Assembly: GCA_027475525.1 (NCBI GenBank)
Contig: JAMWFC010000117.1
Location: 4,698,183-4,762,182 of the forward strand
Length of the DNA: 64,000 bases
DNA from: Macrolepiota albuminosa
Taxonomy: Eukaryota; Basidiomycota; Agaricomycetes; Agaricales; Agaricaceae
Direction: 5' to 3'
This document shows, piece by piece, positions 1-9,100 of the stretch. The position numbers were made by a program, and so were the translations under genes. The first letter of the stretch is position 1, and the number at the start of each line of letters is the position of its first letter. Below the pieces are notes generated by a model. That model did not search any database and had not been told where the DNA came from. It saw only the letters and a list, made by a program, of their open reading frames with translations.

Positions 1-232
1 TTGATCTCAATTATATAAGGCTAGGTTTATTTTGTAGCTATGATGCCATAGTATTTTACATGATTTAATCAGAATTTTAGGTACTTCCCATCCTTCATGC
101 CAATGTCATTGTAGCTATGATGCCATAGTATTTTACATGATTTAATCAGAATTTTAGGTACTTCCCATCCTTCATGCCAATGTCATTTCTCAAAAAGTAT
201 GAAACATTGGGACAGTTTTTTGAGCCACTGTA
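1..232. mobile_element. Right end of a Tc1/mariner-like MITE (partial)
   Basis: The stretch ends at 232 with a TGAGCCACTGTA terminus preceded by an A/T run. The same terminus, and the preceding roughly 100 bp, recur at 40323-40518, where both inverted ends are visible. No coding capacity is seen. The left end is outside the window. The family call (Tc1/mariner-like, TA target) is inferred from the terminal sequence only. The 77-bp duplication at 34-187 lies inside it. Confidence 0.6.
34..187. repeat. Exact 77-bp tandem duplication (1 of 4)
   Basis: Two identical 77-bp units lie head to tail, at 34-110 and 111-187. The related MITE at 40323-40518 contains this segment only once. The unit length is the same as in three unrelated exact duplications in this window (11561-11714, 13892-14045, 50526-50679), which suggests an assembly join. 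Confidence 0.95.
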
Positions 233-1114
233 TTAGCTACTTATTACTGACTTTTATGTTTTAGCATCTAACTTGATATTTGTTGGTACTGTACATATAA
301 CTTGGAATTGTAGCATTATTTCTTGGGTTTACAAATGTGAGTGTGATTGTTAATTACCTACTTATTACCCAACTTTTATATTTTAGCATCTGACTTGATA
401 TTTGTTGATACTGTACTAATAGAATGTATATAACTTGGAATTGTAGCATCATTTTGTGAAACTCTCTATTCATTAACAACATATGCTAGAATCAGTAAGA
501 CATTATAAAAGTAAGATCATGATAGAAGCTGAGTTACTAATATATATATTTGAAACCCCTAACCAAACAAAGTGAGGTTGGGGTGGAGACTGAGTTGCTC
601 ATATACATACTTGGAGCCCTAACTGAACAAAGTGAGGTTAGGGAGGCTTAGTTGGGGGGTTTGAGGGCAAAGCCTCCAATGAGCTATGAAATTCATGTGG
701 AAGGCATGAATTGTAGCTTGTAGAAGAGCTATTGTGTGACCTTTGAGTGGTGACTATTGCATGGTAGATGATAGGTCTACCATAGCAGCTCTTCTTGACA
801 TCGAGATGAGGACTGGATGAGGGTTGATGGGATTTGTTGATTATGCATGACCCTATGACCTACTCAAACTTGTCCAAACTCATGTGACAGACAAGAAGAT
901 GAAATATCCAATGGGAACCATGACCATTATTCTGAGACAATTCATCTGAGACAGCGTTGGCAATACAGTACCAAGTGCCAATCATAAGTACTGCATAAGT
1001 ACTAGACCTCGGTATCGCCGTGCATCGCAGCGGCCTATCCCTATTGATGACATTTACATGTTGAAACGATTGTAATGACGAGTAAATATATCCTGCTACA
1101 TATCTCAAACAGCA
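233..1114. other. Intergenic, AT-rich; no supported gene
   Basis: No convincing coding region is seen. The stretch has diverged direct repeats at about 240-300 and 358-440 (shared 'tagcatctaacttgatat' type text) and a repeated 'aacaaagtgaggtt' at about 567 and 627. The last 100 bases or so are probably the 3' flank of kinase A. A short minus-strand frame at 860-1108 has no recognisable motif and is not called. Confidence 0.6.
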
Positions 1115-2582
1115 CTAAGAGTGGACCGTTTCTTTCAGAATCCAAGGATCAGAAAGCAGTTCCGACGCAGAGGATCGACTTTCCTGCGTCCATGTCATCG
1201 TCTTTCTCAGAAATGCAAGGAACAGTTCTGCATCTTGGGGAGTCATTTCCCGTCCTTTCTTGTCCATAGACGACGCCAAGAACGACTCGAGGGTCTCATT
1301 CGGAATCTCCACTTTGGGCGTCCCATCCTTATGAAAGAATTTGAGCGCGTGTGAGCCTGACTGGTCCAGGAGTTCTTGAGGAGGGGGTCCGAGAAATGCA
1401 ACCATCCAGGCAAGCTGGTTGTTGTCACCCGTCTCCTCACCAGTCTCCTCGCGAGAATAACTTGTTGGGGGGAATAGGATGTTGCGGAACATCAGGTTCC
1501 AAACCTACGCCGACAGATCATAAAGTAGCCATGAAGGACTATGACGAAACAAACCATGCAGCCCAAGTTCCAGATATCAACCGGTGTACTCCACGGGATA
1601 CGAAGAAGGACCTCGGGTGCTCGAAAAGGAGCAGGCTGAAAAAGCCCTGTATAGGAATCTCTCCCAACACGTGCTTGGCCGAAATCACATAGAACAAACG
1701 GGTCTCTTTTACTTAACCAACGACTCGCAGGTACCATAAACCCTCGTGTTTCAAAGATAGCAGTATTTTCAGCCATCTTCCGGCGGCTCGGATGTTTAAT
1801 TTCGTCTTCCTCTGTGTCATTGAGGACTGAGGCGTCTGCAATGCGGATGAGAATATTACTGGGTAGTATGTCTGGCCGTCAAAGACACGTTAGTGGACCA
1901 ACGGGAGGGTAAATATATTTTCACCTCCATGGACTATCCGAGCACTGTGAATGAATTCCAGGGCCTTCAACATAACCCTAGCTGACCATCTAATGTATGA
2001 AGTAGGAAGATTGCCTGGAAACACATGAACAAGCAGCTCGAGACTGAAACCAAGAGGTTCATGCACAAGGAAAGGGTAGTCACGGTCCTCGATTTTTAGT
2101 TCAAAGTAGTCCAATGCAGTCCGGACGAAGTGCCGTCCTGTTATCGTACTGGGTACCACAGCCTTGGATAAAGCTTCGTATGCCTCAATCTCTCCTTCGA
2201 CGGGATAGTCGCAGACCATGGACTTCATACACACGTAATCAGCAGAGCTGTTATTCAATTGTTTCAGCAGTCAACAAGTAACGAGAAGGCGAACTAACTG
2301 GAGATCCCGACACATCCAAAGGGTAGACGTAGTCCCATAACCAACTTTGTAGAGGACTTGGTATCTTGAATGAATCACATCACCGATTCGAACTGGGTAG
2401 AACGATTGAGGCGTGTACCAAGGCCAACACTCTTCTTCGATCTTCTCTGAAATAGGGATATGCTCAAAGCCAGTGGTTGGAAATTGACGGGGACTTGAAA
2501 CTCGAGAGTAGGATTGAGCAAAGGCACGAACACCTCTCAATGTAAAGGATTTGAGGAAATGTTGTGTGCGTCGAATGAACAT
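1115..2582 (-). CDS. SRPK-like serine/threonine kinase, copy A
   Basis: Four exons on minus: 2299-2582, 1925-2247, 1555-1871 and 1115-1504, joined by introns of 50-53 nt with GT/AG ends, giving 437 residues. The start is the conserved MFxRxTQ methionine shared with copies B and C. Kinase motifs in order are: glycine loop VGYGTTST, lysine in YVCMK, catalytic loop HGDILPSN (formed only after splicing), CDFG, an APE motif (RAPEV), and DIWNLGCMVW in subdomain IX. The family is the SR-protein kinase (SRPK) type, which phosphorylates arginine/serine-rich splicing factors. The usual lysine two residues after the catalytic aspartate is replaced by leucine, so full activity is uncertain. The large spacer insert of true SRPKs is absent. 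All splice joins keep frame and no stop is seen, so the gene may be functional. Confidence 0.82.
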
Positions 2583-2887
2583 GACAAGGATCACACAATT
2601 AAAAGTTTAAACAAGAAGTTTGAACCATATGTATGTGACACGTTAAGCCCACGTCCGTGATAATAACTCGTAACTCGTGATTCGAATATAGGGATACTGG
2701 CATAAGGGGGGAAAATGTAAGTAAAACCTTATGAGTCGCTAATAGGGTTTGAACGAGGGGCTTTCGAAGAAGCGGTCTCGCACATTCCAATTGTTCTAAC
2801 TATAGATCTTATCATGACGTGTTGACGAAGTTACTCAGTCTGTAGATAACGACTTATGTTTTTCTATGAACCTGTTGACGAAGTTAC

Positions 2888-3098
2888 TGTTGGACAACAC
2901 GGCGCTACAGGGTCACCGTAAGTGGCCACACTTAGACAACAAATTAATTCTATCCCTGGAAAGGGGATTATTATGTATATATAGAGAACTCTCGCCCTCA
3001 GTCAAGTGTGTCTGACTGAGGGTGAGTCGAATGTTTTACGTTACGAAGGACATATTACTTACCCTACCGTAAAATAGACGGGTCTTTAGATTCTAACA
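2888..3098 (-). mobile_element. Solo LTR of a Ty1/Copia-like element
   Basis: On minus the 211-bp unit begins TGTTAGAATC and ends CAACA, and is flanked by the 5-bp direct repeat GTTAC (2883-2887 and 3099-3103). It contains a TATATATA box and a perfect 10-bp inverted repeat CCCTCAGTCA/TGACTGAGGG. Copia origin is inferred from the TGTT...AACA ends. No internal domain remains beside it, so it is a solo LTR left by LTR-LTR recombination. Confidence 0.78.
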
Positions 3099-3103
3099 GT
3101 TAC

Positions 3104-3480
3104 TAGGTACATAATATCATTGGATATTGTAGAACGTAGCTAAGTATCGTGTCCTCAGTCTGTAGAATAGAACTCATATATTGACCTGTAGAACGTAGCT
3201 AAGTATCGTGTCTACAGGAAACAATAAGCATAAGAATATATAAGATAAGTAAGTAAGACATACCCTCAGTCTGTAGAATAGAACTGAGGGTATTATTAAA
3301 AGGTAATATTAACCCTCGTTGGTGGCTGAATAACTATACAGCACCGATCGAGGGTTTGCTCCACGCGAGAGAGGGAAATGGGGAATATAAAAGGAAATGT
3401 ATTAGTAAGCAGTCGCTTGCCAGAAACGCCGCCGCCACAGCTACGAGTCTATCATAACAGATATAAGTATGTATGCAAGG
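3104..3480. repeat. Short interspersed duplications and hairpins near the Copia LTR
   Basis: 'gtagaacgtagctaagtat' occurs at about 3129 and 3186, and 'cctcagtctgtagaataga' at about 3152 and 3264. Hairpins are visible: ACCCTCAGT...ACTGAGGGT (about 3263-3292) and AACCCTCG...CGAGGGTT (about 3310-3356). No gene is seen. These are probably remnants of elements related to the LTR at 2888-3098. Confidence 0.5.
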
Positions 3481-3489
3481 GACCGGGTG

Positions 3490-3705
3490 TCAAAGGTTGG
3501 ATTCAGAGAGGTGCATTGCATTATAATTTAATTACAAGTTAGTGTCACCCGCATTCGTAGCCAAATAAACAAGTCGTGTTTTGTCTCGACGGTCAGCTTT
3601 TATTCATCTTCGGTCAGCTCTCCCGCCTCTCGCGGCCACCCTCGCTTTCTTCACAGTCAGCTTTTTTCGCTCTAGCCCTCCGACACCAGGCTCACCTCAA
3701 CTGTA
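3490..3705 (+). repeat. Dispersed repeat, inverted copy at about 42165-42370
   Basis: The stretch around 'aaataaacaagtcgtgtttt' and the following 'ggtcagctctcccgcctctc' is repeated in reverse complement next to the 3' end of kinase B, with scattered mismatches over roughly 200 bp. No open frame is seen. It may be a SINE- or MITE-like family; the ends could not be fixed. Confidence 0.6.
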
Positions 3706-4298
3706 GTGAGATGATGATGATGATGATCCTCCCGTAATGTATGTCATCCGCCTGTAATCCTGTGCCAGTATGATTACCACGATACTTACAGAGGGCTACG
3801 TCATACGATGTAGCTGAGTAGACCTAATATAAGTCATGGTCAAAACGTACTACTGTTTTCGTTCTTTCCTTCCTCCTTTCCTACACACTTACTTGAGACG
3901 TTGTCCTGCTTTCCTAGTTTCACACTGCTTTTGTTGATAGCACTTACCATCACAAAAATAGAACATGGTCTTGTTCTGTTGCCCATGTGGATTCAAAACT
4001 GTACAGATTACACCGCTCTACAGTATTCTATGGTTGCCAACCGGCATTTCTCCTGGAAACCCCAGGTGTAAGCTGTAGATATCTGCCATTTATGTTCCTT
4101 CCCACCGTACTGCTACTCTGAACTGTGTTCCCTTCACTTTTTAATTGTTGGTACCTGGCACATCTCATTAAGCTGATCACCAGTCCTCACCCAGACTGCC
4201 CCCTCTTTTGAGATTCTAGCATGTTAACCCCCCACAAGAATTGACCCAGTTTGTTTCATCAGTCGAACTGTATAACTAAGGTATTCCAGTACCCACAT
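3706..4298. other. Intergenic with a short ATG microsatellite
   Basis: A short trinucleotide run (atg repeated) lies at 3711-3727. Otherwise no gene, RNA gene or mobile-element end is recognised up to the insertion point of element 1. The last five bases, CACAT (4294-4298), are one copy of that element's target duplication. Confidence 0.6.
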
Positions 4299-4816
4299 TG
4301 TCAGGGGACCCCTCATTCCTTTCTTCTTTCACTCCTTATTTCTTCACTCTCCTTTCATTCACTTCCTTATTTCTTCTACCATTCTCTCATTTGGCTGTTA
4401 CTACTTCTTCAACACTATCTGTTGGTACTATTCTCAACCTTTGAGGTGCTCTGGTTCTTTAGCTATCACTCAGACAAGTGTGGGCTCTTCAGCACCGCTC
4501 CAGGCTGCTTAGATAAGCCGGAGTTTGCCTTTCTGACTTCTAAAGTCCGGAGTTTTCCTCCCTTGTTTGCACACTTGTTTGGTTAGTCAATTTTCGAGTT
4601 TTTAAGGTTTTGTTGTACTGTACAGTTGTTTCCCACGCTTCAGAGGCCCCAGAAGCGTCCAACCTGGCATAGGGAATCCCCAGACTTGTTCTCTTTGGAT
4701 CTCCCTCTGCCAGGTGAGTAGCTACCTTGATATTGTCAGTATATATTCTAATACACTTTGGATCTCCCTCTGCCAGCTGTGTGACTGAGCCACAGCCTCT
4801 AGAGGTCGCCCTTACA
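4299..4816 (+). repeat. 5' LTR of element 1
   Basis: 518 bp, TG...CA ends. It contains a doubled 21-bp phrase 'ctttggatctccctctgcc(ag)' that brackets a 63-bp intron-like segment (4714-4776). It matches the 3' LTR at 10275-10792 almost perfectly. Confidence 0.95.
4714..4776 (+). other. Intron-like segment inside the LTR
   Basis: 63 bp that begin GTGAGT, contain TTCTAATAC (a good CTRAY branch site) and end CTCTGCCAG. Length and signals match this fungus's introns. The same segment is at 10690-10752, 58016-58078 and from 63993. The older solo LTR at 39849-40300 lacks exactly this segment. Splicing is inferred; deletion or duplication between the flanking 21-bp direct repeats would give the same picture. 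Confidence 0.5.
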
Positions 4817-4930
4817 GCAGAACAAGTCTCTACATTTCGGTCTGGGAGCCCCCTTCAGCCTGCTTGAGCCCTCTCTTGCCCCTTTAGGTCCCTCCCCCAC
4901 TGGATTACTCCCTGCCCCTCTGTTGCTTCT

Positions 4931-6196
4931 ATGACCCAACCAGCCCCCTCAGACACTCCCCTGGACGCTTCTGCCCCTCAGGATGATGCCTGGGGTCGCT
5001 TGCTTGCTCTGGAGACTCAGGTGCAGACCACTCAAGCTTCCCTCACCCTCCACACCACCGAACTTGCTGGATTACGTCAGGCCACAGACACTATCTCCCA
5101 TTCCCTTCAGGCCCTCTTAGAGCGCCTCCCTCTCACTCCTACCCCTCTCCAGGCACCTCCAGTTAGGGCTGGCACACCCCCAGTCCCTCGCTTTGGGGCC
5201 TCCCCCCCAGTTCATGCCAATATTCCTCGCCCAGCACTCCCAGACGCATTCAATGGTGACCGAGCGATAGGCGAGCGTTTCCTGCAGTCCTGCATCACCT
5301 ATATTCAGCTTAGTGGTGAGGCTTTCCCCTCTGACGCTCTCAAAATCGCTTGGGTTCTTTCTTACATGAAGTCTGGGCGAGCTTCAACATACGTGCTACG
5401 AGTCTTTCGACGTCCTGGAGGAGTAGAGAGTTTTGGAAGTTGGGATCAGTTTGAGAAGGAGTTTCGGACAGAGTTCTTCCCCTTGGACCCTGCTAAGGTG
5501 GCAGCCCTCACTCTCCGAGATCCTCATCGATATGGGCAGGGGAAGCGGACCCTAGATGAGTACATCGACTCCTTCAGAGCTCTTGCTGAACAGGCCTGTT
5601 ATCCGGATGGTCTTCAGCTCTGTCTCACCTTCCGAGATGGCCTCCTTCCCTCTCTCATGGATCGGATTGACAGCATGGCTGAGGGACGACCTGATGACAC
5701 GAGTATCGAGACCTGGTATCAGGTAGCACGTGATCAGTGGCAGCTCATGGAGTTACGACGTGAGCTCCACCGTGGAACTGCCCCTCGCTCCACTCCACAG
5801 GCATCCTTTTCTGCTCGTCATCCCATCCAGCCTCCCCTTCCATTTCGCGCTCCACCCCCAGCTCAGGTACCTGCAGCACGTCCTCTTCCTTTTGGAGTAC
5901 CTATGGATGTCGATGCCTCTCGTCAACGTTCCTCCCTTCCTCTCCTCTGCCGTCGCTGTGGAAAGCCTGGTCACTTCGCTCGGTATTGTCCCCAGGGGTT
6001 AGAGGTGCGCTATCTCTCAGCTTCAGAGCAGGAGGAGCTCCTTCTCCAGCTCCTTGCTGCCCGAGACGTTCGAGGAAACCCCTCCCCAGATGTACAGACC
6101 GAAGCAGAACCCCTGGAGGAGTCCTTGGGTCCTGTGGAAGCTGTAGCAGAACCATCGGATGGGTCCTTTGGTTCAGCAGGGGAGGGTTTTCAATAG
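4931..6196 (+). CDS. Gag polyprotein of element 1
   Basis: 421 residues. Gag packages the element RNA into cytoplasmic virus-like particles. The first 100 residues are Ala/Pro/Thr-rich and include a likely coiled-coil stretch. The retrotransposon gag core (about residues 95-290) is recognisable from FNGDRAIGERFL and the FEKEFRTEFFPLDP block. A CCHC zinc knuckle (CRRCGKPGHFARYC, CX2CX4HX4C) lies near residue 345, followed by an acidic tail. The ATG at 4931 is the first in frame, 115 bp after the LTR. The last codons carry the heptamer used for entry into Pol. Nearly identical to the Gag at 58233-59498. Confidence 0.95.
   Translation: MTQPAPSDTPLDASAPQDDAWGRLLALETQVQTTQASLTLHTTELAGLRQATDTISHSLQALLERLPLTPTPLQAPPVRAGTPPVPRFGASPPVHANIPRPALPDAFNGDRAIGERFLQSCITYIQLSGEAFPSDALKIAWVLSYMKSGRASTYVLRVFRRPGGVESFGSWDQFEKEFRTEFFPLDPAKVAALTLRDPHRYGQGKRTLDEYIDSFRALAEQACYPDGLQLCLTFRDGLLPSLMDRIDSMAEGRPDDTSIETWYQVARDQWQLMELRRELHRGTAPRSTPQASFSARHPIQPPLPFRAPPPAQVPAARPLPFGVPMDVDASRQRSSLPLLCRRCGKPGHFARYCPQGLEVRYLSASEQEELLLQLLAARDVRGNPSPDVQTEAEPLEESLGPVEAVAEPSDGSFGSAGEGFQ
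6184..6190 (+). promoter_or_regulatory. Probable -1 ribosomal frameshift site, G_GGT_TTT
   Basis: In the Gag frame the heptamer reads G GGT TTT, an exact X XXY YYZ pattern, and sits one sense codon (CAA) before the Gag TAG. A one-base backward slip leads straight into the long Pol frame (..GFSIERR..). The Pol frame has no ATG at this point that would explain independent starting. The same heptamer is at 59486-59492. A downstream pseudoknot was not tested. Confidence 0.75.
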
Positions 6197-9100
6197 AGCG
6201 ACGGATGAGTTGTACGCCTCCGCCGCCTGGTGCTAATCAGTTTACATGTCAATCAGTAGAGTCTTCTAATGTATCGCTCCCTACTCCTGATTCTCTGACT
6301 GAAACTGTAAGCACCCCCTCCGACGTACAAAATACCCCCTTGGTCCAAGCCTCCGCTAAGACTTCTTCTCCTCCTTCTCCTGTCCGACGACCACGTGTCC
6401 CAGCTTGGGAACGACGCCTTCCCCGTCGCTATGTTGTTGCTTCTACTCCCTCTCCCAACTCTCTGCGTCTGAATGTGGAGATTGAGACAACTGACACTCA
6501 GCAGACTCGAAGCGTCATAGCTCTCTTGGACAGTGGCGCTACTGGACTCTTCCTAGACACCCGTTATGTGGAACAACACCGGCTCACTACCCGTCCCCTC
6601 TCTCACCCTATTCCAGTCTATAACATTGACGGTACGCTCAATGAAGCTGGATCCATCCGCTCAGTGGTGGATTTAGTCCTTCGTTATCAGACTCATTCTG
6701 AGCGTGCAGTCTTTGCAGTTACCAGCCTAGGAAAGCAGGACATGATACTTGGGTTCTCCTGGCTGCGTGATCACAATCCTGAGATTGACTGGGCCAAGGG
6801 TAAGGTGAGCATGAGCCGCTGCCCTCGACGGTGTTCCACATGTGCTAAGGAAGTGAGAGAGGAGCGCAGAGAGTCAGTCCGTGAGCGTGCTGCTATCCGG
6901 GCTTGCCGAGTTGGACACCTCCCCTTTGCAGACCTTGACCTACTGGATCCTCCTCCCTTGGCGTTCCCTTATAGAGAGGCCCTCTATGAGGACGTTCGAG
7001 GTGTAGTGAGTGAAGCCCAGATGGAAGATGGACGCGAGGGTGAATTTGGATGCGCTCCTGACCCAGAGTCTCCAGACGAGGCTATCGAGACAGGTGATAG
7101 GATTTATGCAACTACGTTACGACCTCCACCAACTGTAGCAGAGATCAGAGCTAGCCAAACTACTTCCCAGCGGCTAGCTCAGGCATTTGCTGCCAACTCT
7201 GCTCCTAAGTCGTTCCGAGATGCGGTTCCTCATCACCTGCAAGACTTTGAGGATGTTTTCTCTAAGGCATCATTTGACTCCCTGCCAGAGCGTAAGCAGT
7301 GGGACCATGCAATTGAGCTTACACCCAATGCTGAGCCCTCTAGCTGCAAGGTCTACCCACTCTCTCCCAGAGAACAGGATGAGCTTGATGCCTTTTTGCA
7401 GGAGAATTTAGACTCTGGTCGCATCCGTCCCTCAAAGTCTCCGATGGCCTCTCCAGTCTTCTTCATTAAGAAGAAGGATGGATCTCTACGTCTGGTTCAG
7501 GACTACCGAGTCTTGAATGCGATGACTGTGAAGAATCGCTACCCCTTACCACTCATTTCAGAGCTTGTCAACAACCTCCGAGGTGCGCGCTACTTTACCA
7601 AGTTGGATGTCCGCTGGGGCTACAACAATGTGCGCATCAAAGAAGGAGATGAGTGGAAGGGAGCATTCCGAACAAATCGTGGACTCTTTGAACCTCTGGT
7701 AATGTTCTTTGGCCTCACTAATAGCCCTGCCACCTTCCAGACCATGATGAACGACATTTTCCAAGACCTCAAAGCGGAAGGTGTTGTGTGCGTATACCTT
7801 GACGATATTCTCATCTATACCAAGACTTTAGAGGAGCATCGTCGGATTACACGCATCGTACTGGAACGTCTTCGCCAGCACCAGCTCTATCTTAAGCCAG
7901 AGAAGTGTGAGTTTGAGCAGACTAAGGTTGAATATCTTGGACTGATCATCTCTCATGGAATGGCTGAGATGGACCCAGTCAAGGTGGCTGGTGTAGCGGA
8001 GTGGCCGGAGCCTAAGAACAAGAAGGAGGTTCAGGCCTTCCTGGGTTTTACCAACTTCTACCGGAGGTTTATTCAGGATTTCTCACACCATGCCCGGCCC
8101 CTCTTCGATCTCACCACTAAGGACACTCCTTGGCACTGGGATGCAGCACAGCAGACAGCCTTTGATGCCCTCAAACAGGCAGTCACTTCAAAGCCTGTCC
8201 TTATATTCCCAGATGATGACTCTCCCTTCCGTGTCGAAGCTGATAGCTCAGATTTTGCTACTGGGGCCGTTCTCTCTCAACAGTCAAGGGAGGATGGTAA
8301 GTGGCATCCTGTGGCTTTCTACTCCAAGAGTCTCAATGCCGTGGAGCGAAATTACGAGATCCATGACAAGGAGATGCTAGCTATCATTCGGTCATTTGAG
8401 GAGTGGCGACATTTCCTTGAGGGTGCCAGGCATAAATTCGAGGTGTGGACTGATCACAAGAACTTAGAGTACTTTCGGACGGCCAAGAAACTCAACCGCC
8501 GACAGGCTCGATGGTCCTTGTATCTGGCCAACTTCGACTTCTCTCTGCACCACAAACCGGGACAGAGCATGGGTAAGCCAGATGCGCTTTCTAGGCGAGC
8601 AGACCATGGTTCAGGAGCTAGTGACAATGACAATATTGTACTTCTGAAGCCAGAACTATTTGCTATCCGTGCTCTAGAAGGTGTGGTTGGCCAGGGAGAA
8701 GAAGTGAGCATCCTTCGAGACATCCGACGAGGTAACCGGGAGGGCACTCAAGAAGATCTGGTAGCTAAGGCTGCCATGGCCTTGCATGCTCGAGAGAAAG
8801 CTGGAGTGAAGTCTGTCCGCACCGACGAGTGGTCTCTGGAGAATGGTCTTCTCACCTTCCGGGGACGCATTTATGTTCCCAACCTGCCAGACCTCCGGAG
8901 GCGGATTGTGGAGCAGCATCATGACTCTCGAGTTGCAGGACATCCTGGCAGATGGAAGACACTGGAGCTGGTTTCGCGGAATTACTGGTGGCCTCAAATG
9001 TCACGGTATATTGGCTCTTACACCTCCACCTGTGATCTTTGCCTTCGGACTAAGCCTCGTCGTCAGCCTCCTATGGGACAGCTTCATCCATTGCCTATCC

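Noticed and set aside
860..1108. 82-residue minus-strand frame downstream of kinase A
   Set aside because: No motif, and it lies in the probable 3' flank of kinase A.
5986..6183. Pol starting at 5986 as an independent ORF
   Set aside because: The open frame there overlaps Gag, lacks a suitable ATG and has Arg/Pro/Ser-rich text without Pol similarity. Entry by -1 frameshift at 6184-6190 explains the layout better.
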